In this document: one piece after another, positions 23,157 to 32,202 of the stretch | How positions within the stretch are numbered: the first letter of the stretch is position 1 | Layout: the number at the start of each line of letters is the position of its first letter | Assembly: GCA_902786545.1 (NCBI GenBank) | Contig: CADACU010000019.1 | Location: 1 to 35,478 of the forward strand | DNA length: 35,478 nucleotides | Direction: 5' to 3' | Origin: an uncultured Anaerovibrio sp. | GTDB taxonomy: Bacteria; Bacillota; Negativicutes; Selenomonadales; Selenomonadaceae | Made by a program: the position numbers and the translations under genes | Notes under the pieces: model-generated | Database searches by the model: none | Told to the model about the DNA's origin: nothing | What the model saw: only the letters and a program-made list of their open reading frames with translations

Positions 23157-24083
23157 TTATTCCTGACTAACTTTTTTCTTGAAAATCAATTCATCCAGCA
23201 AGCCAATCAACTGATTGATTTCCGGCTTGGAAATCTGACCATTGGCCCCCAGCTGCTCGCCCTTCCGACGCATCTCCTCGCTTATCAGGGATGAGAACAG
23301 GATAAACGGAGTTTCCGAATACCGCTGATCACCACGAACCAGCTTCAGCAGACGATGACCATCCATCTGTGGCATTTCAATATCAGAAATGATAACTCGA
23401 ACCTGATCCTCCACCGGAATATCCTTGTCTATGTTGGAAAGGAAATTCCAGGCATCCTGACCATTGTTGAAATCACGGACAAATCTGTAGCCAGACTCAT
23501 GCAATGTGGAAACCAACAACTCACGCAACAACGGAGAATCCTCGGCACACACAACATGAACATTGCTTCTCTTGGCCTTAACATCTACTGTTGCATCATC
23601 AAATGTAGTCAGCTTCTGATTGATTTCAGGATTGATTTCGGCAATGATAGTCTCAAAATCCAACAGGAGAATAATCTTCCCCTCCATCTTGATGATACCA
23701 ACTACCCGGGACTGGTCGCCTACTTCAGGAGCCGGCTCCATATTCTTCCAGGAAATACGGTATATTCTGGACACACTATCTACCAAAAAGCCAATATCGT
23801 AATTGTTAATCTCGGTAACGATTATGTTCTTTGGCTCATCTGGCGTCTGAATATTGAGGCATCTAGGCAAATTAACTAACGGAATAGCCTTGCCGCGGAG
23901 GGTGAACAGGCCATCAATATAAGGATGCGCCTGTGGCATCTCAGTAACCGGTGTGCGGGTAATAACCTCACGAACCTTAGCAACATTGATACCATAATGT
24001 ACATCACCAATATTAAATTCCACAATTTCGAACTCATTTGTGCCAGTCTCTAACAGAATACCCTTTTTCTCTTCTACTGCCAT
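23157..24083 (-). CDS. cheV: Chemotaxis coupling protein CheV (CheW plus receiver domain)
   Basis: The first 165 or so residues are a CheW-like coupling domain (FEIVEFNIGDVHYGINVAKVREV, LFTLRGKAIPLVNLP, IIVTEINNYDIGFLVDSV; all recognisable CheW segments). The last 130 form a response-regulator receiver with VVCAEDSPLLRELL (acidic pocket), IISDIEMPQMDG (phosphoacceptor Asp) and ILFSSL and SKPE (conserved Thr/Ser and Lys). It links chemoreceptors to CheA and is tuned by phosphorylation. No other chemotaxis or flagellar gene is in the window, so it stands alone here, but it implies a motile or chemotactic organism. An inverted repeat (24108-24132) precedes its ribosome binding site GGGGGCG. Confidence 0.93.
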   Translation of the reverse strand: MAVEEKKGILLETGTNEFEIVEFNIGDVHYGINVAKVREVITRTPVTEMPQAHPYIDGLFTLRGKAIPLVNLPRCLNIQTPDEPKNIIVTEINNYDIGFLVDSVSRIYRISWKNMEPAPEVGDQSRVVGIIKMEGKIILLLDFETIIAEINPEINQKLTTFDDATVDVKAKRSNVHVVCAEDSPLLRELLVSTLHESGYRFVRDFNNGQDAWNFLSNIDKDIPVEDQVRVIISDIEMPQMDGHRLLKLVRGDQRYSETPFILFSSLISEEMRRKGEQLGANGQISKPEINQLIGLLDELIFKKKVSQE

Positions 24084-24246
24084 TCAATCGCCCCCATTTT
24101 ATCTATTCCCTTTTGTGAATGCCTCACAAGGGACCCTCACCTAATACTCTAAAAAATAGTCATAACTACACAAATATATTTCATACATCTATATTCGTTG
24201 TTAATAGATTAAATCCTTCTTTGTAAACAGAAAAAGTTTTTTAATT

Positions 24247-25113
24247 TCATTTTTTCAGGAAAGTCCACCCTTCCTTTTCCGTTACCAGCCCATCCTTCAT
24301 CAGATGTCCCAAAGCCCTTTTAAAGGCTGATTTGCTCATACCAAACTTGCCTTTTATCAGCTCCGGTGAACTGGTATCCGAATATGGCATCTTCCCATCA
24401 TGACCTTGTAAAAACATCAAAAGCTTATCCGAATCAACATCCATAGCTTTTTCCTTGGCCAGTCTGAGGGAAGCATTCAGCCGCCCGTCCTTGCGAATAT
24501 AGGTCACCCTGGCGGTTATTTTCTCACCGACTCTTGGTCTTCTAGGGGCTTCCTGATGGGGAATAAAGACAATATAGCGTTCCTTGGATAGCATAAAAAT
24601 CCCGCTGTCAGTAATATTGTATATGGAACCGGAAACCTCTTGCCCCTTTTTTACATTTTCGGCCCGCACCGATGCCCGACGGATTTCATCCTCCACTTTC
24701 ATGGTTACCGCCAGTCGGCCGGATTTATCAGTATACAGCTTTGCCCAGACCACTTCACCTATCTGCAGGTTTCCCCGCATTCCGGCATAAGGCATAAATA
24801 TGCCCCGTTCAGCACCAACATCTAAAAAAGCACCATCTCTGGAAACATTGATTACCTTTAGTCTGGCTATCTGTCCTTCCCGCATTTTCGGTACCCGCAT
24901 ACTGGCTGTGAGCCGGCGTTTCGGATCCAGATACAAAAACACCTTTACCTCATCGCCAATCTTTACCGCCTGCGTCTGCTGGGTTTTATGCAGTAATATA
25001 TCATCGTTGGTATTCCCTGTTTCAGCATCCAGGAAGGCTCCCAACTCTGACTCCCTGACCACCTTCATGGTAGCTACCGTACTTGGGCCATATTTCTTCT
25101 TAGCTTTTTCCAT
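24247..25113 (-). CDS. cvfB: S1-domain RNA-binding protein, CvfB family
   Basis: The start at 25113 is preferred because GAGGG lies 5 bases before it; an upstream ATG at 25125 lacks a site and overlaps rsfS. The 288-residue protein has three S1-like RNA-binding modules (AFLDAETGN..DDILLH, GAFLDVGAERGIFMP near residue 90, and GIFMLSKERYIVFIPHQEA near residue 170). A winged-helix-like end follows (FGMSKSAFKRALGHLMKDGLV). This is the layout of CvfB/YitL, a conserved Firmicute virulence and gene-expression factor. It follows rsfS by one base, so it is in the housekeeping operon. Confidence 0.9.
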   Translation of the reverse strand: MEKAKKKYGPSTVATMKVVRESELGAFLDAETGNTNDDILLHKTQQTQAVKIGDEVKVFLYLDPKRRLTASMRVPKMREGQIARLKVINVSRDGAFLDVGAERGIFMPYAGMRGNLQIGEVVWAKLYTDKSGRLAVTMKVEDEIRRASVRAENVKKGQEVSGSIYNITDSGIFMLSKERYIVFIPHQEAPRRPRVGEKITARVTYIRKDGRLNASLRLAKEKAMDVDSDKLLMFLQGHDGKMPYSDTSSPELIKGKFGMSKSAFKRALGHLMKDGLVTEKEGWTFLKK

Positions 25114-25114
25114 A

Positions 25115-25465
25115 TCAGCCCTCATAAACTGTCAGTTCAGCATCGCCCCACAGGCTTTCCAGGGAATAAAACTCCCGGCTATCCTGTAAAAAGATATGTG
25201 CTACACAATCGCCATAATCCAACAGCACCCACTCAGCCTCTCTATAGCCTTCCCGATGCAGCATGGTGTGGCCTGCCTCCTGCAGCTGTTCCTCAATGTT
25301 ATCCGAAATCGCCTTGACCTGAGTGGTACTGCCGGCGGAACAAACCACAAAATAATCTGTGGTCGGAGTCAGCTCAGTCATATTCATAAGCACCACATCA
25401 CGGGCTTTCTTATCGTCTGCAGCCTTGGCAATGGCATTGGCCAATTCTAATGAAGTTTTGTACAA
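25115..25465 (-). CDS. rsfS: Ribosome silencing factor RsfS
   Basis: RsfS binds L14 and blocks joining of ribosomal subunits during starvation. The start is taken as TTG at 25465, since AGGAGG lies 7 bases before it, giving 116 residues, the normal length; an in-frame ATG at 25492 has no ribosome binding site and would overlap the LCP gene end. Family motifs are DVVLMNMTELTPTTDYFVVCSA and HREGYREAEWVLLDYGDCVAH (the WVLLDYGD..AH part is diagnostic). YSLESLWGDA is the typical end. Confidence 0.93.
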   Translation of the reverse strand: MYKTSLELANAIAKAADDKKARDVVLMNMTELTPTTDYFVVCSAGSTTQVKAISDNIEEQLQEAGHTMLHREGYREAEWVLLDYGDCVAHIFLQDSREFYSLESLWGDAELTVYEG

Positions 25466-25488
25466 ATCAATTCCTCCTATAAAATATA

Positions 25489-26499
25489 TCAATTCTTGTC
25501 TTCTGGCGTTTTTATCGGAAATAATTCATCCACCATTTCCGTGGTTTTCTGCGGATTATAAATCCAGCTGTTATCCTTGGTCATTTCTCCCGGCAGTAGC
25601 ATAACCTTTGGCTTGGTTCCCTGCATATTGGTTAACAGCTTGGCAAAATGACCGGAATCAAAGGCCTCAATACTGGATTTTATCCGTCGCTCACAGACAT
25701 TCACCAGCTCCGGCAACTTGGTCATGGCCTCCGGTGTGAGCATTTTATCGTGCATAGCTTTCAAAAACTTCTGCTGACGCATATTGCGCCCGTAAGACCC
25801 CAAATCATCACTGGAAAACCGCAGATATTTCTGGGCCATATCCCCTTCCATATGCTGAAGTCCCTTCGGTATGTGGATATATAAATCTCCCTCCGGATCA
25901 TCGTAGTTCAAGTCATTGTCCACATAAATATCAATGCCGCCTAAAATATCTACAATTTCCGACAAAGCCTCCGTATCCACTGCCAAATAATGATGAATAG
26001 TAACTCCCAGCGTCTGGGACACCGTCTGCTCCATCAACGGTATACCACCGTAATAGAAGGAGTTATTCAATGGCTCCGGAGCGTTTCTTCCCTGAATATT
26101 CACCAAGGTGTAGCGTGGAATAATCACAAACCGCACCTCACCGGTGTCATGCTTTACACTGGCTAAAATAATCGAATCCGCCTGCTGTCCGGTATCCTCC
26201 TTGCCGGCATCCAAGCCCACCAGCAACACATTGGTATAATCATCAAACCGCGGATCAAAGCTGGCCGCCCTTAAAGCCTTACGCTGCTTGTAGCCTTCAT
26301 ATATTTCCATATATGTTTCAAGAGTAGCACTACCCCACTCATACAGTTTAACCGAGGCCCAGCCTACCCCCACCATTACAACGGTACACAAAAACATGGC
26401 GAAAAAAATTCTCGTTATTTTGAGATTTCTCTTTCGTCGCCGCTCAGCCTGTTTATGTTTAATTCTTTCCCTAGTTGCACTGTAAGGCTTCTTTTTCAT
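25489..26499 (-). CDS. LytR-CpsA-Psr family cell-wall transferase
   Basis: This 336-residue protein has a basic cytoplasmic N-terminus, one membrane span (about residues 30-50, IFFAMFLCTVVMVGVGW) and an extracytoplasmic LCP domain. LCP motifs are visible: NVLLVGLDA (about residue 90), ADSIILASV, RFVIIPRYTLV (where many members have SIPRDT), EPLNNSFYYGG and GGIDIYVDNDLNY. The family attaches phosphate-linked glycopolymers to peptidoglycan. The change from SIPRDT to IIPRYT replaces the aspartate at that point. It lies 3 bases after yqeK. Confidence 0.9.
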   Translation of the reverse strand: MKKKPYSATRERIKHKQAERRRKRNLKITRIFFAMFLCTVVMVGVGWASVKLYEWGSATLETYMEIYEGYKQRKALRAASFDPRFDDYTNVLLVGLDAGKEDTGQQADSIILASVKHDTGEVRFVIIPRYTLVNIQGRNAPEPLNNSFYYGGIPLMEQTVSQTLGVTIHHYLAVDTEALSEIVDILGGIDIYVDNDLNYDDPEGDLYIHIPKGLQHMEGDMAQKYLRFSSDDLGSYGRNMRQQKFLKAMHDKMLTPEAMTKLPELVNVCERRIKSSIEAFDSGHFAKLLTNMQGTKPKVMLLPGEMTKDNSWIYNPQKTTEMVDELFPIKTPEDKN

Positions 26500-26502
26500 A
26501 GC

Positions 26503-27081
26503 TTATATATTCACATGCACCTTTATCAATATCTCATTACGGGCAATCACTGTATCAGGGTGAATTAAATGCCCCTTCTCCAACACAAATTCAATGGATC
26601 TGGTCAGCCCCGCCAACACCATCTCATCCAAGGTAGCAGTTTTGGCCAAACTCCTCAGCTCATCCACGCCCGGATAACGCCGACCTGGTTCAATCATATC
26701 AGCAAAATAAATTATTTTATCCAAATCCGTCATATCAGCTCCACCAACGGTATGCCGATATATGGCCTGACTTATTTCGCCATCTGCAATCCCATACTCT
26801 TCTTCAATCAGCCTGGCGCCTACATATCCATGAAGTAACAGTGGCATATTCTTTTCCACCATACCATAGGTAATATGTCTTTTTTCTGCCTCAGTTGGCA
26901 ACTGCTCATTGGGAAACTGACGGGCGCAATCGTGCAAAAGGCCGGCAATGCGTGCCTTTTCGACATTTACACCAAATCGTTTGGCCAGAACCACCGCTGT
27001 ATCTGCTACGCCCACGGAATGCTCATACCTCGTTGGTTTTAGCCGTGACTTCAGTTTTTCCTTCATTTCTTCGTAAGTCAT
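26503..27081 (-). CDS. yqeK: HD-domain phosphohydrolase YqeK
   Basis: The start at 27081 (MTYEEMKEKLKSRLKP) is chosen because AAAGG lies 6 bases before it and the family begins there; a longer frame to 27192 adds 37 residues without similarity. Motifs of the HD superfamily: RYEHSVGVADTA (first His), LLHDCARQ (HD pair), HGYVGARL and IYRHTVG. YqeK proteins cleave diadenosine tetraphosphate to ADP. It lies next to nadD, the usual arrangement in Firmicutes. The 114 bases between them show no other gene. Confidence 0.92.
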   Translation of the reverse strand: MTYEEMKEKLKSRLKPTRYEHSVGVADTAVVLAKRFGVNVEKARIAGLLHDCARQFPNEQLPTEAEKRHITYGMVEKNMPLLLHGYVGARLIEEEYGIADGEISQAIYRHTVGGADMTDLDKIIYFADMIEPGRRYPGVDELRSLAKTATLDEMVLAGLTRSIEFVLEKGHLIHPDTVIARNEILIKVHVNI

Positions 27082-27195
27082 TTTATACCTTTTCACATCA
27101 CAAAGAGGACACCGCAGAACGATATCCCCCAATATGGTCTGTAAGTAATTGTTTCGAAATATACTGGAATGTACTGCTCTACTTCGTGACAATTC

Positions 27196-27810
27196 CTAAT
27201 CTTTATAAAGGCCTTGCTTATAAATATACTGCTCTACCGCTGTTGGTACAATATACTTTATGGAATAACCTTTTTTTACCCGCTGACGGATATCCGTGGA
27301 TGATATCTCCAGCTCAGGAGTTTCCAGTCGATGAATTTTTTGCTTCCCCAACTCCCCAAATGACTCCTTTATCTGGTTGACATCCGGTACACAGCCCTGT
27401 CGGGACGCCCCAATAAAATGGCACAGCTGCAGCAACTCATCAATACGATCCCAGGTGTGAATCTCCTGGATAGTATCCGCTCCAGTAATAAAGTAAAACT
27501 CTGTATCATTGCCATACTGGGTGATTAACTGCGAAATTGTATCAATGGTATAAGATGGCCCCGGCCGGCTCATTTCAATATCCGACACCTCAAAATTGGC
27601 ATTGGAACAGGTAGCCAGTACAGTCATTACATACCGGTGCTTAGCCATAGTTACATCCTGATGCCGCTTGTGAGGCGGCTCTGCTGCTGGAATGAATATC
27701 ACCTTGTCCAAATGGTACTCATCCCGCACGGCTTCCGCAGTCATCAAGTGCCCTACATGGATTGGGTCAAAGGTTCCACCCAAAATACCAACTCGTTTTT
27801 TTTCTCCCAT
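27196..27810 (-). CDS. nadD: Nicotinate-nucleotide adenylyltransferase NadD
   Basis: NadD joins ATP and nicotinate mononucleotide to make deamido-NAD. The 204-residue protein has the nucleotidyltransferase start VGILGGTFDPIHVGHLM (GGTFDP..GH, the HxGH-type site) and the end signature ISSTDIRQRVKKGYSIKYIVP. ITGADTIQEIHTW and IPAAEPPHK are further family segments. Its ribosome binding site AGGGG lies within the last codons of the small membrane protein gene upstream. Confidence 0.95.
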   Translation of the reverse strand: MGEKKRVGILGGTFDPIHVGHLMTAEAVRDEYHLDKVIFIPAAEPPHKRHQDVTMAKHRYVMTVLATCSNANFEVSDIEMSRPGPSYTIDTISQLITQYGNDTEFYFITGADTIQEIHTWDRIDELLQLCHFIGASRQGCVPDVNQIKESFGELGKQKIHRLETPELEISSTDIRQRVKKGYSIKYIVPTAVEQYIYKQGLYKD

Positions 27811-27811
27811 A

Positions 27812-27967
27812 TTATGCCCCTATAAATCTTAACAGATAAATTAACACGGCACAAACTAATATAATTATTATAGCCCCTCTGGCATAGTCAAAAGTATCAT
27901 GGCGGCCCTTGGCGGACCGAAGATACTGTACCAGAGTTCGGCTATAACCCATCAACAGCTTTTTCAC
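27812..27967 (-). CDS. Small single-span membrane protein between proA and nadD
   Basis: This 51-codon frame starts with GTG at 27967, overlapping the proA stop in the sequence GTGA, and its stop codon lies one base before the nadD start. It therefore fills the gap exactly, as a translated operon member would. The protein has a basic N-terminus (VKKLLMGYSRTLVQYLRS), a short polar middle (AKGRHDTFDYARG) and one hydrophobic span (AIIIILVCAVLIYLLRF) ending GA. An internal ATG at 27952 could give a 46-residue form. I do not recognise a family. The overlap, direction and clean membrane span argue that it is real. Confidence 0.6.
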   Translation of the reverse strand: MKKLLMGYSRTLVQYLRSAKGRHDTFDYARGAIIIILVCAVLIYLLRFIGA

Positions 27968-29217
27968 CGCACCTGTCCATCCCCGTTAATAAGGTATTTA
28001 GTGCTGGTAAGGGCCGTCAATCCCATCGGTCCCCTGGCATGGAGTTTTTGTGTACTGATACCTATTTCAGCCCCAAAACCAAATTCGTTGCCATCCGTAA
28101 ATCTGGTGGAAGCATTAACATACACTGATGAGGCATCCACCTGACGCTGGAACAATCGGGCATTGGTCAAGCTTTCCGTTACAATGGTCTCGGAATGGCC
28201 TGTATTGTATTGGTTGATATGGGCAATAGCCTCAGCCACATTGTCCACCAACTTAACTGATAAAATCAGATCACCATATTCCGTGTGCCAGTCTTCTTCC
28301 GTAGCCGGCTTCATATCCTTGATAATTTCCCGGCACCGTGGGCAGCCTCTTAGCTCGCAATTCTTTTCCGCCATGGTCTTGGACAGCTTCGGCAGGAATT
28401 TTTCCGCCACATCCTTATGCACCAGCAAAGTTTCCATGGCATTGCATACCGACGGACGACTAGTTTTGGCATTTACAGCAATATTGAGGGCCATTTTCAA
28501 GTCAGCGGTTTCATCCACAAAGGTGTGGCACACGCCGGTACCAGTCTCAATTACCGGAACTGAACTGTTCTCTACCACGGTCTTGATAAGACCCGCGCCT
28601 CCCCGTGGTATGATTACATCCAGATACTCATTCATCCTGAGCATCAGCTGCACCGCCTGGCGGTCGGTCACATCCACAAACTGGATGGCTCCCTCGGGTA
28701 TACCGGCCCCATAGGCGGCCTGCTGCAACAAATCAATTATTTTTTTATTGGAGTTAATGGCCTCAGAACCACCCCGTAAAATCACGGAATTGCCTGATTT
28801 TAGACAAAGTCCGGCAGCATCGGAAGTCACATTTGGTCTGGCTTCATAAATAATTCCTACCACACCCAACGGTACCCTAACCCGGCGAATTTCCAGTCCA
28901 TTAGGTCGAACAGTGCCATAATCCTCTTCCCCTACTGGGTCTGGCAGTGCAGCAGCTTGTCTCAAGCCATCTGCCATACCAGCAATACGGTCTTTATTCA
29001 GCATTAACCGATCAATATAGGATTTGCGCACACCCTTGGCCTGGGCTGCATCTATATCCATCCTGTTGGCATCAATAATCGCATCTGCATGTTGTTCCAA
29101 CATATCAGCCATAGCCAATAGAGCCTTATTCTTTGTTTCAGTGGACACCATAGTCATAGCCTCAGCCGCTTTTTTGGCCGCTTTAGCCTTCGTGTACAAG
29201 ATTTCCTGTAAATCCAT
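27964..29217 (-). CDS. proA: Gamma-glutamyl phosphate reductase ProA
   Basis: ProA reduces gamma-glutamyl phosphate with NADPH in proline synthesis. The 417-residue protein is an aldehyde-dehydrogenase-fold enzyme with PLGVVGIIYEARPNVT (about residues 106-121), LRGGSEA (about residues 148-154), VIPRGGAGLI and VCNAMETLLVHK, which contains the catalytic cysteine. FGFGAEIGISTQKLHARGPMG near the end is diagnostic (quoted in part: EIGISTQKLHARGPMG). GGGAGG precedes the start. It follows proB by 24 bases. Confidence 0.97.
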   Translation of the reverse strand: MDLQEILYTKAKAAKKAAEAMTMVSTETKNKALLAMADMLEQHADAIIDANRMDIDAAQAKGVRKSYIDRLMLNKDRIAGMADGLRQAAALPDPVGEEDYGTVRPNGLEIRRVRVPLGVVGIIYEARPNVTSDAAGLCLKSGNSVILRGGSEAINSNKKIIDLLQQAAYGAGIPEGAIQFVDVTDRQAVQLMLRMNEYLDVIIPRGGAGLIKTVVENSSVPVIETGTGVCHTFVDETADLKMALNIAVNAKTSRPSVCNAMETLLVHKDVAEKFLPKLSKTMAEKNCELRGCPRCREIIKDMKPATEEDWHTEYGDLILSVKLVDNVAEAIAHINQYNTGHSETIVTESLTNARLFQRQVDASSVYVNASTRFTDGNEFGFGAEIGISTQKLHARGPMGLTALTSTKYLINGDGQVR

Positions 29218-29241
29218 GGCTTCTGCCTCCCATAGAACCCA

Positions 29242-30366
29242 TCAAATCATCAGCACCATATTATCCCGGTGAATAACCTCCGCTGGAGCATCCTCCGTCA
29301 ATAGTGCTTTAAACTCCTCCGTTTTACGCCCTTTTATCTTCTGGACAATACCGGCATCAAAATTCACCACACCCCGGGCAATTTCTTGATATTCCTGCGT
29401 TAATACCCGAACAGTATCATCTTTATTATATTCGCCCTCGGAATGTTTAATTCCTGCTGCCAAAAGGCTGGAACCAGCCTTTAATGCCTTTACGCACCCC
29501 TCATCCACAACAATGTCACCGTTGATGCGCTTGCCAAAGGCCAGCCAGCTTTTACGAGCCTTCAGATGAGCTTCCTTCGGCGGGAATACTGTTCCCATCT
29601 GTTCTCCAGCCACAATGCGTCTGATAATATCCTTTTCCGCCCCTGAAGCAATACACATAGTTACACCGGAAGCTGTGGCGATTTTTGCCGCCTCAATTTT
29701 GGTAGACATACCACCAGTTCCCATATCCGATCCGGCCCCACCGGCTATCTGCTCTATTTGAGGCGTAATCTCGGCTATCTCGTGAATAAGTGTAGCATCA
29801 GGGTCCTTGGCCGGATTGCTGGTATATACACCGTCAATATCCGACAGTATTAGCAGCACATCAGCATCCACCAAGGCAGCCACCATGGCTGAAAGATTAT
29901 CGTTATCCCCGATCTTTACTTCATCCACGGCTACCGCATCATTTTCATTGATAATAGGCACTACGCCCATTTTAAGCATGGTAAGCAAGGTATTGCGGGA
30001 ATTATTATACTGCTTGTGCTGTACATAATTATCTCTGGTAAGCAGCACTTGTCCGGCCACCTGACCATACTCAGCAAACAGCTTGTCGTATATATGCATC
30101 AGCATACCCTGGCCTACAGCTGCCAAAGCCTGTTTTTCCTTGACCCCGGCTGGACGCTTGGCCAGTCCCATACGAACTACACCGGCACCAATGGCACCGG
30201 AGGATACCAGAATAACCTCCTTGCCCTGACTGGACAAATCCGCCAATTCACGGACCAACTGCTCTATCCTGTACAGATTCAGCTTGCCGCTATCATACAG
30301 CAGGGTGCTTGTCCCCACCTTCACTACTATGCGCTTGGCACTTTTTATATGCTCACGGGTGTCCAT
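29242..30366 (-). CDS. proB: Glutamate 5-kinase ProB
   Basis: ProB phosphorylates glutamate as the first step of proline synthesis. The start at 30366 (MDTREHIKSAKRIVVKVGTS) is chosen because GTGAGG lies 8 bases upstream; an upstream in-frame alternative lacks a site. The amino-acid-kinase domain has VVKVGTSTL, VSSGAIGAG, INENDAVAV, DNDNLSA and the GTGGMSTKIEAA substrate loop. The last 95 or so residues are a PUA domain (SWLAFGKRINGDIVVDEG). Proline usually inhibits the enzyme. It is placed before proA, as in most bacteria. Confidence 0.97.
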   Translation of the reverse strand: MDTREHIKSAKRIVVKVGTSTLLYDSGKLNLYRIEQLVRELADLSSQGKEVILVSSGAIGAGVVRMGLAKRPAGVKEKQALAAVGQGMLMHIYDKLFAEYGQVAGQVLLTRDNYVQHKQYNNSRNTLLTMLKMGVVPIINENDAVAVDEVKIGDNDNLSAMVAALVDADVLLILSDIDGVYTSNPAKDPDATLIHEIAEITPQIEQIAGGAGSDMGTGGMSTKIEAAKIATASGVTMCIASGAEKDIIRRIVAGEQMGTVFPPKEAHLKARKSWLAFGKRINGDIVVDEGCVKALKAGSSLLAAGIKHSEGEYNKDDTVRVLTQEYQEIARGVVNFDAGIVQKIKGRKTEEFKALLTEDAPAEVIHRDNMVLMI

Positions 30367-30415
30367 ACCTAAAACCTCACTTACAATCACCAAAGCTATA
30401 TTTATCTGCTAATGG

Positions 30416-30721
30416 TTATTTGGGCAATTCAATCTTTGGTTTATCAAAATTCCGTTTGAACAACAGTCCGTTATGGCCAATTACCTGCACCAGATTGGCA
30501 TCGGTACGCTCGGCCAGGGTAGTAATGGCATCCTTGGGCTCCTCCATACAGTTCTGCAGAACTCGCACCTTTATCAGCTCACGCTTTTTGATAACCTCCG
30601 CTGCTGACTGAACCACCGTCGGGGTTACCCCCTCCTTGCCGATCATCACCACCGGGTCCATGGTCATGCCCATGGAACGCAAAAAGCTTTTTTGTTTACC
30701 AGTCAATGTATTTTTAATCAT
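30416..30721 (-). CDS. yhbY: CRM-domain RNA-binding protein YhbY
   Basis: This 101-residue protein is a stand-alone CRM domain that binds pre-50S ribosomes. LTGKQKSFLRSMGMTMDPVVMIGKEGVT at the N-terminus and ELIKVRVLQNC..E with the GxxG-like IGHNGLLFKR near the end are family features. It lies 15 bases after obgE, and both act in large-subunit assembly. Confidence 0.94.
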   Translation of the reverse strand: MIKNTLTGKQKSFLRSMGMTMDPVVMIGKEGVTPTVVQSAAEVIKKRELIKVRVLQNCMEEPKDAITTLAERTDANLVQVIGHNGLLFKRNFDKPKIELPK

Positions 30722-30736
30722 CCTAGATTTTACTCC

Positions 30737-32026
30737 TTAATCCCGATACTCAAATTCCATTTCACCGATTCGTACCGTGTTGCCCTCCTTGATACCCCGC
30801 TCAAGGAGTTTCTTATCAATTCCCTTGATGCGCCAAATATACTGAAATCTTCTGATAGCCTCATCATTGCCAAAATTGGTCATGGCAACCAGCTTATTCA
30901 GGGATTTGCTGCTAACAATAAAGTCACCGGCATCATTGCGGGTAATGGTTACCTTATCCGGGTCTTCCTCCTTGGCATCGTAAACCTTTACCCCTTCCTC
31001 AGTATCAGGCTCCTCCACATACTCATCCAGCACCTGCGCCACCCGATTGATAAGCTCCTGTGTCCCCTGCCGGGTTGCGGCAGAAATCGGGAATATTTCA
31101 ATACCTTCCTTTTCTGCCAATTCCTTCAGGCGCTCGTAATTATCCGCTGCTTCCGGCAAATCCATTTTATTGGCCACCAAAATCTGCGGCCGACGGGCAA
31201 TCTTTTCGCTGTATATTTTAAGCTCTTTGTTAATCTTATAATAATCCTCCACCGGATCACGGCCTTCAACCCCGGACGCATCCACAATGTGGAGAATAAC
31301 CTTGGTACGCTCCACATGGCGCAAAAAATCGTGTCCCAAGCCAACGCCTTCAGCTGCTCCATCAATCAAGCCGGGAATATCAGCCATAACAAAGGTCCTT
31401 TCATCACCAATTTCACCTACATTGACCACCCCTAAAACTGGGGTAATAGTTGTAAAGTGATACTCGGCAATTTCCGGACGGGCCGCCGACACTGCAGCTA
31501 CCAGACTTGATTTACCAACGCTTGGATAACCAACCAATCCCACATCAGCCAACAGCTTTAGCTCCAAAATCAGGTTGCGGCTTTCTCCCGGTTCTCCCAG
31601 TTCAGCAAAAGTTGGGGCCCGGTTGGCACTATTGGCAAATTTGGCATTTCCCCGGCCGCCCCGACCACCTTTGGCAATAACCGCTTTTTGTCCTACCTCC
31701 ACCAGATCGGCCAGCAGCTCACCGGTATCAGCATCCTTTACCAAGGTTCCCTGTGGTACCTTGACGATACAAGGAGGGGCATTATGACCATACTGGTTCT
31801 TTATGTCCCCGTTCTCACCATTTTGTCCCTGAAATTTCCGATGATAACGGAAATCCAGCAATGTATTCATATTATTATCTACCACAAAGACTATATCCGC
31901 TCCCCGGCCACCATCACCACCGGATGGACCGCCCTTAGCCACGAATTTCTCCCGACGAAAAGCCGATTTACCATTACCACCGTTACCGGCAATAACCTTT
32001 ATGGTAGTTCTATCGATAAACTGCAT
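30737..32026 (-). CDS. obgE: GTPase ObgE/CgtA
   Basis: This 429-residue GTPase acts in 50S ribosome assembly and stress response. The N-terminal glycine-rich Obg fold (GGNGGNGKSAFRREKFVAKGGP is its start, quoted as KSAFRREKFVAKGGPSGGDGG in part) covers about residues 1-158. The G domain follows, with the P-loop GYPSVGKSSLV, switch HFTTITPVLG, DIPGLI and NKMD. The C-terminal OCT domain (about residues 350-429) is the Firmicute-type extension. AGGAGG precedes the start. It sits after rpmA behind a 234-base gap that contains two hairpins. Confidence 0.97.
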   Translation of the reverse strand: MQFIDRTTIKVIAGNGGNGKSAFRREKFVAKGGPSGGDGGRGADIVFVVDNNMNTLLDFRYHRKFQGQNGENGDIKNQYGHNAPPCIVKVPQGTLVKDADTGELLADLVEVGQKAVIAKGGRGGRGNAKFANSANRAPTFAELGEPGESRNLILELKLLADVGLVGYPSVGKSSLVAAVSAARPEIAEYHFTTITPVLGVVNVGEIGDERTFVMADIPGLIDGAAEGVGLGHDFLRHVERTKVILHIVDASGVEGRDPVEDYYKINKELKIYSEKIARRPQILVANKMDLPEAADNYERLKELAEKEGIEIFPISAATRQGTQELINRVAQVLDEYVEEPDTEEGVKVYDAKEEDPDKVTITRNDAGDFIVSSKSLNKLVAMTNFGNDEAIRRFQYIWRIKGIDKKLLERGIKEGNTVRIGEMEFEYRD

Positions 32027-32141
32027 AAGCTCCTCCTGTCATAAACCAACCAGCAAACATTTTATGATAATATCTCGCACAGACAGCTGGAGTGTCTATA
32101 ATTCTAGACCTGCATCTGGCTAATAGTCTAATTCAAGTGAT

Positions 32142-32184
32142 GTATAAAAAGCTGGTATTGTCCCCCAATGCCAGCTTTTTATAC
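32142..32184. terminator. Long symmetrical hairpin between rpmA and obgE
   Basis: GTATAAAAAGCTGG (32142-32155) pairs fully with CCAGCTTTTTATAC (32171-32184), and TATTG pairs with CAATG inside, giving a 19-base-pair stem with the loop TCCCC. A/T runs at the base could make it work as a terminator in both directions, but it may instead be an RNA processing site. The rest of the gap (32027-32141) shows no gene. Confidence 0.55.
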
Positions 32185-32202
32185 ACTACTATTAAATAAC
32201 GC

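Noticed and set aside
27082..27192. Longer N-terminus for YqeK
   Set aside because: The extra 37 residues show no family similarity, and AAAGG precedes the ATG at 27081.
30692..31435. Plus-strand reading frame of 247 codons opposite obgE
   Set aside because: Long but entirely antisense to obgE and yhbY, which are unambiguous; composition looks like a codon-mirror of obgE.
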